In this document: positions 25,683-34,656 of the stretch, one piece after another | Layout: each line of letters starts with the position of its first letter | How positions within the stretch are numbered: position 1 is the first letter of the stretch | Source: Akkermansiaceae bacterium | Lineage (GTDB): Bacteria; Verrucomicrobiota; Verrucomicrobiia; Verrucomicrobiales; Akkermansiaceae | DNA: 64,000 nucleotides | Assembly: GCA_024233115.1 (NCBI GenBank) | Contig: JACKQB010000002.1 | Span: 620,001 to 684,000, forward strand | Direction of reading: 5' to 3' | Translations under genes and position numbers: made by a program | Notes under the pieces: generated by a model | Database searches by the model: none | What the model saw: only the letters and a program-made list of their open reading frames with translations | Told to the model about the DNA's origin: nothing

Positions 25683-27410
25683 CTATTCAACCTTGCCCTT
25701 CCTGCCCCTCTTACCCTTAACCTGCCCATTCGCCGGCTGGGGTTTCTTTTTGACCGCGTAAGGATCGGCGCCCACTTTTTTAGCCCAGGCTTCCCACTCG
25801 GCGACAAGGTTCTGCACGATTTCAGGATGTTGGGCTGCGACGTTGTGCTGTTCAAAGCGATCCGTTTTCAGATGGTAGAGCTCCCATCGGATTTCTTCCG
25901 GCTGGCGTTTACCCAGGACGATCTTCCAGTCGCCCTTGCGCAAGGCCCTGGCCTTTTGGTGCTCAAAGGCAAGAGAGCGCACGGGTAATTCCTTGCCCTC
26001 GATGGCTGGTAACAGCGAGCCTCCCTCTAAGGGCGTGATTGCGTTTCCTTGACGCTCCCGTGGGTAACCGGCACCAGTAGCATCTAACACGGTAGGCACA
26101 ACATCCATGATGTGCCCGGGGTAGCCGAGAATCCTGGATTTTTGTCCCGCCGCCCTGGTTGCAAAAAATGCGGGCCAGTGTACGATCATCGGCGAACTGA
26201 TTCCTCCCTCGTGGCAAAAGTGCTTGTACTTCGTCAGCGGGGTATTGCCCAGATTGGCCCAACCTGAGCCATAGGAATGATGGGTCCCTGCCTGCCCGAT
26301 ATTCCGCAGGGCAGCTCCCGTATGGAGCGTTGTTTTTCCAAGGCGTGACGTTCCGTCAAAACCGAATGGCCCCCACTCGTAGCAAGCGCCGTTGTCACTG
26401 GTAAATAAAATGAGCGTATTATCGAGCTCACCATTTTTTTCGAGGTCTGCGATAACCCTTCCTACCCCCAGGTCGACATGCTCCACCATGGCTGCAAAGG
26501 TTGCCCCGCGCCGGGCCAGGTCTTCACGACGATCCGCCGGGAGAGTGCTCCATGCCGGATTTTGCTTCCCTGAATAACCGTTGGCAATATCATCCCTATC
26601 CACAGGAACCTGTGATCTTGGCGGCAAGACAGCATCGGCGTCCACGAGGCCTAACTTCTTTTGTCTCTCAAAGCGCGCCTCCCTCAGAATATCCCAGCCC
26701 TTACGAAAGGTTGGCATGTATTTATCAATGGTCTTGATGGGGGCCTGGACCGGGAAATGCGGTGCCGAGTGTGCCAGATAAAGAAACCAGGGTTTGTCCT
26801 TTTTACGGCGTGCCTGTTTTAAAAATTCGAGGGTGTAGTCAGTAAAAACATCCGTGGCAAAAAAACCTCCCTCATCATACTTCAACTCCGGCTCGGTCCC
26901 CTTGGGAAGGCGTGTATAGAGACTTGGCTCCCACTGGTTTTCAGAATGGGCCAGCATGTCTTTAAAGCCAAAGTAATTCTGAAAGCCGCGGGCAATCGGT
27001 CCGGGGTAACCCATATGCCATTTCCCAACCATCCACGTCGAGTATCCCGCATCACCCAACAGTTCAGCCAGAGTGACTGTACTTGGCAACAAATGCCCGG
27101 TGTAGGCGGGACTCATGCCCTTATGGGGCTTCGGGTAGGCGAACGAGCCGATCCCTGCCTGGTGGGGATGCAGACCGGTCATCAGCGACGCCCGCGATGG
27201 GCAACATCGCGCCGAATTGTAGAACGAGGCAAACCTGGCCCCCCCGCTCGCCAGACTATCGATGTGCGGCGTTTCTATTTCCCCTCCATAACAACCAAGA
27301 TCGGAATAACCCAGATCGTCGACCAGGATTACAAGTACGTTAGGACGCTGCCCCGCGAAGGACAGTCCTCCACAGATGCACAGAATCGTTGCCAGTATTG
27401 CAATTTTCAA
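25683..27410 (-). CDS. Secreted sulfatase (arylsulfatase family)
   Basis: 575 residues, signal peptide to about residue 20. N-terminal RPNVLVILVDDLGYSDLGCYGG carries the metal-binding DD pair. The sulfatase signature is C69-C-P-S-R, so Cys69 would be converted to formylglycine by a maturase that is not in the window. Further hallmarks are STWMVGKWHMG (active-site Lys/His) and ILFTSDNGACYEWG. The C-terminus ends in a basic Lys/Arg-rich tail. Formylglycine sulfatases remove sulfate esters. Neighbouring acetylesterases and an alpha/beta hydrolase suggest a sulfated, acetylated glycan as substrate. Confidence 0.93.
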   Translation of the reverse strand: MKIAILATILCICGGLSFAGQRPNVLVILVDDLGYSDLGCYGGEIETPHIDSLASGGARFASFYNSARCCPSRASLMTGLHPHQAGIGSFAYPKPHKGMSPAYTGHLLPSTVTLAELLGDAGYSTWMVGKWHMGYPGPIARGFQNYFGFKDMLAHSENQWEPSLYTRLPKGTEPELKYDEGGFFATDVFTDYTLEFLKQARRKKDKPWFLYLAHSAPHFPVQAPIKTIDKYMPTFRKGWDILREARFERQKKLGLVDADAVLPPRSQVPVDRDDIANGYSGKQNPAWSTLPADRREDLARRGATFAAMVEHVDLGVGRVIADLEKNGELDNTLILFTSDNGACYEWGPFGFDGTSRLGKTTLHTGAALRNIGQAGTHHSYGSGWANLGNTPLTKYKHFCHEGGISSPMIVHWPAFFATRAAGQKSRILGYPGHIMDVVPTVLDATGAGYPRERQGNAITPLEGGSLLPAIEGKELPVRSLAFEHQKARALRKGDWKIVLGKRQPEEIRWELYHLKTDRFEQHNVAAQHPEIVQNLVAEWEAWAKKVGADPYAVKKKPQPANGQVKGKRGRKGKVE

Positions 27411-27423
27411 ACCAATCCCTTCG

Positions 27424-28272
27424 TTATTTCAAAGTAGGTTCTCCTTTTAGAAAACCAAGTTCTTTGAGGAACTTGTCGGTTTCGATCACGGTTTCCTGAT
27501 ACTTTTGCTTGTTAAAAAACCCGTGGGGCTGCCCTTCGTAAAGGTGTAAATCAGATCGGATACCCAGGGCTTTCATCCGTTTTTGATATTCCTTGGCCGT
27601 AGCCACGGGGATCAGCTCGTCTTTCGTCCCCAGGAAGACAATGGTCGGAGGCGTCGCCTTGCTGAGGTTGTGCATTGGAGAGAACTCTTTCCAATAGTCC
27701 TTTACCCGCGAATAACCGTAGCCCTTGGGACCATTGTCGTAGACCGGATTAAACAGAACCAGGGCATTGGGGATGCAGCTCACCGTCGTATCCTCCCCTT
27801 TTTCATTGAAACCTGTTACCGTCCCGGTGGTTGCCGCCACATGTCCTCCAGCCGAGCCCCCACCCGCGGCGATCTTGTCAGGGTCAATCCCTAGCTCCAC
27901 GGCATGCGAGCGCAGCCAGCGGACTGCGGATTTTCCGTCCATCACACACTCCCTGGGTGATGTTTTGTGAGATTTATACGTTCGATACTCCGCACTGACA
28001 GCCACCAAACCGCGTGAAGCAAAATAAGCGCACTGGGGGTAAAACTGCTTGGGTGCCCCCCCATTCCAACCACCTCCGAAGAAAAACACGATCGCCGGGG
28101 TTTTATCGCTGATCTTGTGGCCCGGAGGGTTAAAGAGATGCAGCTTCAGCTCGCCGTCGCCGACCTTCTTGTAGGTGATTCTTCTATCGGGCATCGGCTC
28201 GGCTGCCGCCAACGAGGAGGCCAACGAGGAGGCCGCCAACAGTTGCAGCGCAATCTTCAGTGCAAATTTCAT
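27424..28272 (-). CDS. Secreted alpha/beta hydrolase (esterase/lipase family)
   Basis: 282 residues from ATG 28272, with a signal peptide (LKIALQLLAASSLASSLAAA). It shows the HSL/acetylesterase-type layout: oxyanion-hole FFFGGGWNGG, the nucleophile elbow GGGSAGGH, the acid region FLGTKDELIPV and the final His in GQPHGFFNKQ. An upstream start at 28329 would lack a good signal peptide. It is separated from the sulfatase by only 13 bases and is the first gene of the locus, so one promoter above 28272 may drive the group. Confidence 0.9.
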   Translation of the reverse strand: MKFALKIALQLLAASSLASSLAAAEPMPDRRITYKKVGDGELKLHLFNPPGHKISDKTPAIVFFFGGGWNGGAPKQFYPQCAYFASRGLVAVSAEYRTYKSHKTSPRECVMDGKSAVRWLRSHAVELGIDPDKIAAGGGSAGGHVAATTGTVTGFNEKGEDTTVSCIPNALVLFNPVYDNGPKGYGYSRVKDYWKEFSPMHNLSKATPPTIVFLGTKDELIPVATAKEYQKRMKALGIRSDLHLYEGQPHGFFNKQKYQETVIETDKFLKELGFLKGEPTLK

Positions 28273-28457
28273 GAGTCCCTTACTGCCACAAACCGCCATT
28301 TCTGTCGATGGCTTAGTAAGAAATAGCACGTCAAGTCCGTAAAAACCACATCATCACTCATCCGGAACGGCCTACGGAGGGAAAACATCCTGCTCTACTG
28401 ATTTTTATGCTTCCACTTAGCCCCTGTGCAAGGCATTGATTGCTCGCCCCTATTCCC

Positions 28458-29180
28458 ATGAGAATCTGTATTTTCAGTGACATTCACGCCAACCTGGAAG
28501 CCCTTGAGGCTGTTATGGAGGATGCTGCGGCCGAAGGTTGTAACAGCTATATCTGCCTTGGCGATGTGGTTGGCTACAACGCTGACCCCGCCGCCTGCCT
28601 GGAACGGGTCCGGGCGATGGATTGCCCGGTGGTCAAAGGCAACCACGACCAGGACTGCGGCCATGACACCTCCCTGGAAATGATGAACCCGGTAGCGGCC
28701 GAAGCCCTGCGCTGGACCCGTGACCAACTCAGCCCGGAACAACGCCTGTGGCTTGCACGCTTGCGCATGGTCAGGCAGACCCACGATTTCACGGTGGTTC
28801 ACTCGACCCTCGACCAGCCGAATTCATGGAATTACGTCACCAACAAGTTTGATGCCATGGCAAATTTTTCTTACCAGGTGACGCCAGTCTGCTTTTATGG
28901 ACACACCCACGTCCCGCGTGTGTTTGTGCGCGATACCCGCGTGCAGGAGGTCCCCGCAGAATCCATTGCCATTGAGCCTAACTGCAAGTACTTCATCAAC
29001 ACTGGATCCGTCGGCCAACCACGTGATGGTGATTGGCGGGCATCGTATTGCATCTACGACACTGACCAGAAGATGGTGATCTTTCGCCGGCTTGATTACG
29101 ACCTCAAAACGGCACAGAAAAAGATTCTCGCCGCCGGCCTCCCGGAGTCCCTCGCCGAGCGCATCGCCCATGGCCGGTAG
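28458..29180 (+). CDS. Metallophosphoesterase (YfcE/MJ0936-like)
   Basis: 240 residues beginning MRICIFSDIHANLEALEAVMEDA at ATG 28458; a few codons upstream (28440, TTG) are open but unnecessary. Calcineurin-like metal motifs in order: D-x-H (SDIHAN), GDxxG (LGDVVGYNADP), GNHD (KGNHDQD), and GHTH (YGHTHVPRVF). These coordinate two metal ions and cleave phosphodiesters or phosphomonoesters. Single gene, convergent with the Nudix gene. Confidence 0.9.
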   Translation: MRICIFSDIHANLEALEAVMEDAAAEGCNSYICLGDVVGYNADPAACLERVRAMDCPVVKGNHDQDCGHDTSLEMMNPVAAEALRWTRDQLSPEQRLWLARLRMVRQTHDFTVVHSTLDQPNSWNYVTNKFDAMANFSYQVTPVCFYGHTHVPRVFVRDTRVQEVPAESIAIEPNCKYFINTGSVGQPRDGDWRASYCIYDTDQKMVIFRRLDYDLKTAQKKILAAGLPESLAERIAHGR

Positions 29181-29186
29181 CAATGC

Positions 29187-29567
29187 CTAGCGGCACATCG
29201 ACGACCATACCGGCACGTCGGCCTCAGCCCAGTCGAGCGACGGGCATTGCTCCAGGCCAACCCAGCGTATTTCCCGGTGCTCCAATGCCACCGGCTCCCC
29301 TGCCCGGATTTTACAGAGGTAGGGCATTAACCGTATCGAGAAGGCAGGATAGTGCCATATCACTTCATCGAGCCTACGCCCCACCTCCACCTCGCAACCC
29401 AGCTCCTCGGCAATCTCTCGTTGAAGAGCTGAGCCTGCGGGTTCGTCAGGCTCGATTTTACCTCCGGGAAACTCCCATTTCCCTGCCAGAGCCTTCCCAT
29501 CCGGCCGTCGACACACCAGGACCCGCCCCTGTCTATCCTGTATCACCGCACAAACCACATTGATCAT
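29187..29567 (-). CDS. MutT-type Nudix hydrolase
   Basis: 126-residue Nudix protein. Starts INVVCAVIQDRQGRVLVCRRP and carries an intact Nudix box G-x5-E-x7-REIAEELG at about residues 34-57 (GGKIEPDEPAG...REIAEELG). Length and the GKWEFPGGK motif fit the 8-oxo-dGTP pyrophosphohydrolase (MutT/CTP pyrophosphohydrolase) group, which cleans the nucleotide pool. The exact substrate cannot be told from sequence. Confidence 0.9.
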   Translation of the reverse strand: MINVVCAVIQDRQGRVLVCRRPDGKALAGKWEFPGGKIEPDEPAGSALQREIAEELGCEVEVGRRLDEVIWHYPAFSIRLMPYLCKIRAGEPVALEHREIRWVGLEQCPSLDWAEADVPVWSSMCR

Positions 29568-29609
29568 GCACCATGTCTAGGCTACAAGTCGGGTCGATAA
29601 CAACTTGAA

Positions 29610-30398
29610 ATGCAGCCCGATATCATACCCCTCGAAGATGAACCCTGTGATGTGATCGCCAAGGCGATGCATGGACTTGAACTTACAACCCGGCGCCTTG
29701 CTGCAATGACAGGCCTGAGCGAGCGGGACATCCAATCGGCATTACGCGGGGATTGCGACGAGGAAATATTATGTAAATTGGCAGCCGCTCTCCACTTGTC
29801 GGCACCTGCGTTGATAGGACTGCCGGACTACCGACCGACGGTTTCCTGTCCCGATGGACTGACACACTTTGTCTCACCCTTTGGTCATGCGGGCGTGAAT
29901 GCCTATGTCATCACCCGGGGCCGCCATGCCATGGTGTTCGACACCGGCACAGACGCAGTGCCGGTCACACGGTTTCTCACCGACCGCGCCATGGAAATCG
30001 ACGCTCTCCACATCACCCACAGGCATCACGACCACACCGCCTCCATTCCCGATTTCGGCAAAATACGCATAGTCTATCCTGAAGACTGTGCCCATGGGCA
30101 AATCCTCCTGCACACATCCCAGCACCGACTCACAGCCCTGGATGTCAGTGGCCACCTGCCCACAGCCAAAGCCTACCTCTATGAAGGCCTGACGCAACCT
30201 GTTTGCATCCTCGGCGATAGTATCTTTGCGGGCTCGATGGGAAAGACACCTAACATCACCAGTTATCAACGGGCTCTTCAAACGGCTCGGGAACATATAC
30301 TCACACTGCCAGACGACACGGTCCTCTGCCCTGGCCATGGTCCACTAACCACGGTCAAAGATGAACGGGAACACAACCCGTTTTTAAACGTTGTTTGA
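29610..30398 (+). CDS. HTH domain fused to metallo-beta-lactamase-fold hydrolase
   Basis: 262 residues. Residues 12-70 form an XRE-like helix-turn-helix (AMHGLELTTRRLAAMTGLSERDIQSALRG, then CKLAAALHLSAPAL). Residues 80-262 are an MBL-fold hydrolase: the metal motif H137-R-H139-H-D141-H142 (HxHxDH), H182 in SGHLPTAKAY, D203 in LGDSIFAG and H243 in CPGHGPLTT. The ligand set is complete, so a di-metal hydrolase related to glyoxalase II-like proteins is likely. The DNA-binding fusion is unusual. Divergent from the mutT gene and 80 bases upstream of the porin gene. Confidence 0.82.
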   Translation: MQPDIIPLEDEPCDVIAKAMHGLELTTRRLAAMTGLSERDIQSALRGDCDEEILCKLAAALHLSAPALIGLPDYRPTVSCPDGLTHFVSPFGHAGVNAYVITRGRHAMVFDTGTDAVPVTRFLTDRAMEIDALHITHRHHDHTASIPDFGKIRIVYPEDCAHGQILLHTSQHRLTALDVSGHLPTAKAYLYEGLTQPVCILGDSIFAGSMGKTPNITSYQRALQTAREHILTLPDDTVLCPGHGPLTTVKDEREHNPFLNVV

Positions 30399-30478
30399 AA
30401 CATTGTTGAGTGTGCACTTGACGCACCCCAACATTTGGCAAGGCTGGCGTGCAATGGTGTCAACCACACCTGCTTCCT

Positions 30479-31708
30479 ATGACAAACAAAACTAGAAATT
30501 ACACCCACGTTACGGCTGCCGCCGCCTTGTTAGGCATGAGCAGCACTCCACTCCTCGGCGCCGGTTTCCAACTTGCTGAGCGCTCTGTCTCCGGTCTCGG
30601 TCGGGCCTTTTCAGGTGAAGCCGCCATTGCCGACGATGCATCCGTCATCGCCTCCAACGCCGCGGGCATGATCCTGTTAGACGACGGAGCTCTTTCAGTA
30701 GGCCTTCAATACATCAAGCCCGATGTGGATGTTCAAGGCGTGCACCCGAACCCTCTGGTTGGTAACATCAGTGATACGGACATCGCCGAGGACGCACTGG
30801 TTCCCTATTTCTATTACAGCCGCAAGATTAACGATAATCTGAGTGCGGGTTTTGGCATGTATTCATCCTTTGGTCTCGCCACTGAATACTCGAGAGCATT
30901 TTCCTCTGTGGTAGGGTCGGAAACCAGTGAAATCACCACGGTGACGCTCAACCCATCACTCGCCTACCGCCTCAATGACCAATGGACGATTGGTGCCGGT
31001 ATCGATGTCCTTTATGCCGAGGGCCGGCTGACCAATTATCTTGGCGGCAACAAGTTCTTCGATCTCGAAGGCGACGACTGGTCAATCGGGTGGAACTTCG
31101 GTGTTCTTTTCGAAGTCAGCGACCGCACCCGCATCGGTCTGCAGTATCGCTCATCGATCGATCTTCAGATCGAGGGCACTGCGGAAGGTATACTCGTTGG
31201 TAGCACAGGCGCATACAAGCGTGATGCCTCACTGAGCATTGAGCTTCCCGACGTCGCCGAGCTGAGTATCTATCATGAGCTAAACGACAAGTGGGCTATC
31301 CACTCTGATGTCACCTGGACGGGCTGGAGCAAATTCAAAACACTTGCTCCTAAAGTTCACGCCGGTATCGATCCGCTTCTCGCCGTGCAAGAAAACTGGG
31401 AGGATTCCTACCGCTATGCGATTGGTGCCACCTACAAACACAGTGAGAAGGTCACCTTCCGTTGTGGTCTTGCCTATGACGAAACACCTGTTTCCGATGC
31501 GAGCCGCACACTCCGCATCCCCGATGGCGACCGCATCTGGGCGAGCATCGGTGCTACCATCAAACTCAACGACTGCTATAACCTCGATCTCGCATACACC
31601 CACCTGTTTGCAGATGACACCAGGATCGGGCCTAATGAGCCAGCCTTTACTGGAACGGCAGGCGGTGATGTCGACCTCGTCGGTATCGGTATCAGTGGCA
31701 CGTTCTAA
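30479..31708 (+). CDS. OmpP1/FadL-family outer membrane protein
   Basis: 409 residues from ATG 30479, with a signal peptide ending near LLGA-GF. Family landmarks: GFQLAERSVSGLGRAFSGEAAIADDASVIASNAAGM (the FadL hatch region with the NxAGM motif), many amphipathic beta strands, and a C-terminal strand ending in GISGTF. FadL proteins import hydrophobic compounds such as fatty acids or aromatics. A start at 30449 is possible but lies before the signal peptide. A terminator follows. Confidence 0.9.
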   Translation: MTNKTRNYTHVTAAAALLGMSSTPLLGAGFQLAERSVSGLGRAFSGEAAIADDASVIASNAAGMILLDDGALSVGLQYIKPDVDVQGVHPNPLVGNISDTDIAEDALVPYFYYSRKINDNLSAGFGMYSSFGLATEYSRAFSSVVGSETSEITTVTLNPSLAYRLNDQWTIGAGIDVLYAEGRLTNYLGGNKFFDLEGDDWSIGWNFGVLFEVSDRTRIGLQYRSSIDLQIEGTAEGILVGSTGAYKRDASLSIELPDVAELSIYHELNDKWAIHSDVTWTGWSKFKTLAPKVHAGIDPLLAVQENWEDSYRYAIGATYKHSEKVTFRCGLAYDETPVSDASRTLRIPDGDRIWASIGATIKLNDCYNLDLAYTHLFADDTRIGPNEPAFTGTAGGDVDLVGIGISGTF

Positions 31709-31734
31709 GCAGAAACCCAACCACATTTCAACGC

Positions 31735-31767
31735 AGGCGCATCCTTCGTGGGTGCGCCTTTATTTTT
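31735..31767 (+). terminator. Rho-independent terminator after the FadL-type porin
   Basis: 10-bp stem AGGCGCATCC / GGGTGCGCCT (one T-G pair), loop TTCGT, followed by TTATTTTTT. It also lies just before the opcA stop, so it may serve both strands. Confidence 0.9.
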
Positions 31768-31773
31768 TCCACA

Positions 31774-32898
31774 CTAACGTATGCTCATCAAACACGGACA
31801 GTCACCCTCACCTCCCAGCAACTCCAGGAAAGTGGGCATCATACTTCGGTAGAGAGTGTTCTTACCGCCGCGGGAGAGTTGGTTCATCACCAGCTCCGCC
31901 GCATCATCACTATTGGCAGGCATGCAGCGGTCAATCCGATGTGCCCCGACCTCTAGCTGCTGATGCAAGTAGGGTGCGTCCACCTCCCTTGATACACTCA
32001 CAAGACAGTCAGACGAGGAAAGCTCAACCAGGCTGATGGGTGCACCTGCGGCATTCACCTCCACGGTCGCGGTCACATCCGTGCCTTCGTTCGTTTCAAA
32101 ATAATAGGTATCCGCCCCATGCACATCATCCAGGCCAAACTCCATGCTGCGCATCCAGCCGGTGCTCTCGATGATCCATGCGAGCAGTTGTAGCCCTGCC
32201 ATCTTGTGACCGGGGTGCACCACAATGCGGATTCTGGTCGTGCGCTCCAAGGCATTTGCCGCCATCGGATCATCAAACAATCCTGCCACAGCCAAACGAA
32301 TCTGAAAACTGCGTGTCCACTCGACATCCATCGGCAACAGGTCTTTCTCGTCCTCCATCACTTTCTCGATACAGCGAAACGATGACATCGGGTCCGCCCA
32401 GTCTGAACTGTCGAACACAAAGCGGTCGATCAAACTGTAGAGCCTCTCGGAAAAGATAGGCGACAGCTCACCTTGCCACCAGAACACCAGGGGCAGGTCG
32501 CTGTTGAGGTGGGAGAACACGGTATTGCGCAGGCGTCCCGTGGACCTGCCTGTTAGTTGAAAAGCGAGCTGCTCGCAACAAACGCTTTTACGGCCGTGGG
32601 AGAGGTGGCAGTGCGCGGTGATCCAGGCCCGGATTGACGCCGTTGGGTTGGATCGGTCGATCCCTATCAAGAGTGCTCGGCAAGCATGCTCGCGGGTGAT
32701 GGCTTGGACCAATTCGGAATTCCTGATAATGGCACCCTTTTCTTCGGAATACACTGCCAGATTGATCAATGAGGCATTGGTACTGGCCTTGTCTTCCTCC
32801 CAGAGCCGTCGCAATTCTTTATCGACCTCGGCAATGGCCACCTCTTTGCCGAGGGCCCTGGCATAATCATCGTCAGTGTAATCAATCACAATCAGCAA
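31774..32898 (-). CDS. opcA: Glucose-6-phosphate dehydrogenase assembly protein OpcA-like
   Basis: 374 residues resembling OpcA: an N-terminal domain with ASLINLAVYSEE and AITREHACRALLIGID, then CEQLAFQLTGRSTGRLRNTVFSHLNSDLPLVFWWQGE. OpcA helps assembly or activation of G6PDH in cyanobacteria and actinobacteria. The gene begins 3 bases after the zwf stop, which strongly supports the assignment. Convergent with the porin gene. Confidence 0.88.
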   Translation of the reverse strand: MLIVIDYTDDDYARALGKEVAIAEVDKELRRLWEEDKASTNASLINLAVYSEEKGAIIRNSELVQAITREHACRALLIGIDRSNPTASIRAWITAHCHLSHGRKSVCCEQLAFQLTGRSTGRLRNTVFSHLNSDLPLVFWWQGELSPIFSERLYSLIDRFVFDSSDWADPMSSFRCIEKVMEDEKDLLPMDVEWTRSFQIRLAVAGLFDDPMAANALERTTRIRIVVHPGHKMAGLQLLAWIIESTGWMRSMEFGLDDVHGADTYYFETNEGTDVTATVEVNAAGAPISLVELSSSDCLVSVSREVDAPYLHQQLEVGAHRIDRCMPANSDDAAELVMNQLSRGGKNTLYRSMMPTFLELLGGEGDCPCLMSIR

Positions 32899-32901
32899 TA
32901 G

Positions 32902-34434
32902 TTAAAGCCTTCTCCATTTATGCCCGCTCGCACCTAACAACTCATCTGCATCCCTGGGCCCCCAGGTCCCGGCGACATACTCCGACATCTTGGGAGGTAA
33001 TTTCGACTGGTGCCAGGCGTTTTCAATATGATCAATAAACTTCCACGCCTCTTCCACCTCGTCCCGGCGGGCAAACAGGGTGGCATCGCCGGCCATTGAG
33101 TCGAGTAAGAGCCGTTCATACGCTTCGGGGCTTCCCTTGCCAAAACTGGTTGCGTAGTGGAAGTCCATTTTCACCGGCTCAAGCCTGAGACTTGAGCCCG
33201 GGATCTTGGAAACCATGCGCAGGGAAATCCCCTCGTCGGGTTGAATCCGGATCACCAGCACATTGCCACCGGGAACACCTCCTGAGAGGGCGTTAAACAG
33301 CACGGTCGGTGGTTCTTTGAAGTGCACGGAGATCTCCGTGGCCTTTTTCGGGAGCTGTTTCCCCATCCGCACATAAAAAGGAACGCCACTCCAGCGCCAG
33401 GTGTCCACCAGGATTCTCAGGGCGACATAGGATTCCGTCATCGACTCGGGGTCCACCCGCTCCTCGTCTCGATATCCTACAACATTCTCACCATCAACGT
33501 GCCCTGCCACATACTGGGCGCGCACGACGTTTTGAGCCACAAGTTCAGGGGTGTCCCACTGACGCATGGAACGCAGCACCTTGACTTTTTCGTCCCTGAC
33601 CCCATCAGCGGAAAGATCGGTCGGAGGCTCCATCGCAACCAGGCTCAGGAGCTGTAGGAGATGGTTTTGAACCATGTCACGCAGGGCACCCGACTGATCA
33701 TAATAACCACCGCGCCCTCCCTCCATCCCGAGGTTCTCAGAGCATGTGATCTGGATTTGTTCAATGCAGCGGTTATTCCAGAGTGGTTCGAAAATGGCAT
33801 TGGCAAACCTGAGAACCATGATGTTCTGGGCTGTTTCCTTACCCAGGTAATGGTCGATCCGGTAGGTGTCTTTTTCCCTGAATGTCCGGCTAACCACCTT
33901 ATTCAAGTGCTGGGCGGTAGGTAGGTCTGTGCCAAATGGTTTCTCGACAATCACACGTGCCCAGTATCCCTCGGAGTTACGATTCAGCCCTGCTTCCTTG
34001 AGGTGTTCCAGAATGTCATCAAAATAGGCGGGAGCACTCGCGATGTAGAACAAGCGGTGTCCGTTGCCGCCGCGTTCACGATCAATTTCCTCCAGGCTTT
34101 CGGCAAGCCGCAGATAACCATTCACATCCTGGAACTCGCTCTGATGATAGTGGACATGCTGAGCAAACTCTTTCCAGATCGCATCATCGTGACCACTTCT
34201 GGATACTTTTTGATTGATCTCCTCAAGTCCATTTCTGAACGCGTCATCAGATTTCTCCCGACGTGCAAAACCAATGATTTTCACCCCTGCCGGAAGATCG
34301 CCTTCGACGTGTAAGTTATACAGGGCTGGAATCAATTTCCGGTGCGTCAGGTCGCCAGTGGCGCCAAAGATCACCACCGTGCACGCCTCCGGGCGTGAAC
34401 GTGAAACCAGGTCCTTTCGAAACGGATTTTTCAT
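32902..34434 (-). CDS. zwf: Glucose-6-phosphate 1-dehydrogenase
   Basis: Oxidises glucose 6-phosphate to 6-phosphogluconolactone, supplying NADPH for the oxidative pentose phosphate pathway. 510 residues from ATG 34434. Motifs: GATGDLTHRKLIPALYNL (nucleotide-binding), VEKPFGTDL, the active-site RIDHYLGKE with the catalytic His, and TYVALRILVDTWRWSGVPFYVRMGK near the C-terminus. The frame extends to 34467 but without need. It is immediately followed by opcA. Confidence 0.96.
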   Translation of the reverse strand: MKNPFRKDLVSRSRPEACTVVIFGATGDLTHRKLIPALYNLHVEGDLPAGVKIIGFARREKSDDAFRNGLEEINQKVSRSGHDDAIWKEFAQHVHYHQSEFQDVNGYLRLAESLEEIDRERGGNGHRLFYIASAPAYFDDILEHLKEAGLNRNSEGYWARVIVEKPFGTDLPTAQHLNKVVSRTFREKDTYRIDHYLGKETAQNIMVLRFANAIFEPLWNNRCIEQIQITCSENLGMEGGRGGYYDQSGALRDMVQNHLLQLLSLVAMEPPTDLSADGVRDEKVKVLRSMRQWDTPELVAQNVVRAQYVAGHVDGENVVGYRDEERVDPESMTESYVALRILVDTWRWSGVPFYVRMGKQLPKKATEISVHFKEPPTVLFNALSGGVPGGNVLVIRIQPDEGISLRMVSKIPGSSLRLEPVKMDFHYATSFGKGSPEAYERLLLDSMAGDATLFARRDEVEEAWKFIDHIENAWHQSKLPPKMSEYVAGTWGPRDADELLGASGHKWRRL

Positions 34435-34656
34435 AAGATATTTCCCTGCCCGGCCACTATCCATCATCCAGCCAACTGGCCAAGTGTATAATCGGAACCG
34501 GGGGGAGTCCGAAGGGTAATCCAGGAATGCAAAGCATCAAGTCAAACACGTGTCAACCGGCACGCAGACCATCCGGGCCTTGATAACCACCGTGCCGGGT
34601 GATGAAAACCAAGTCTCCTATTGAATTTAAATATCCGTACGCTATTCACTTGGATC

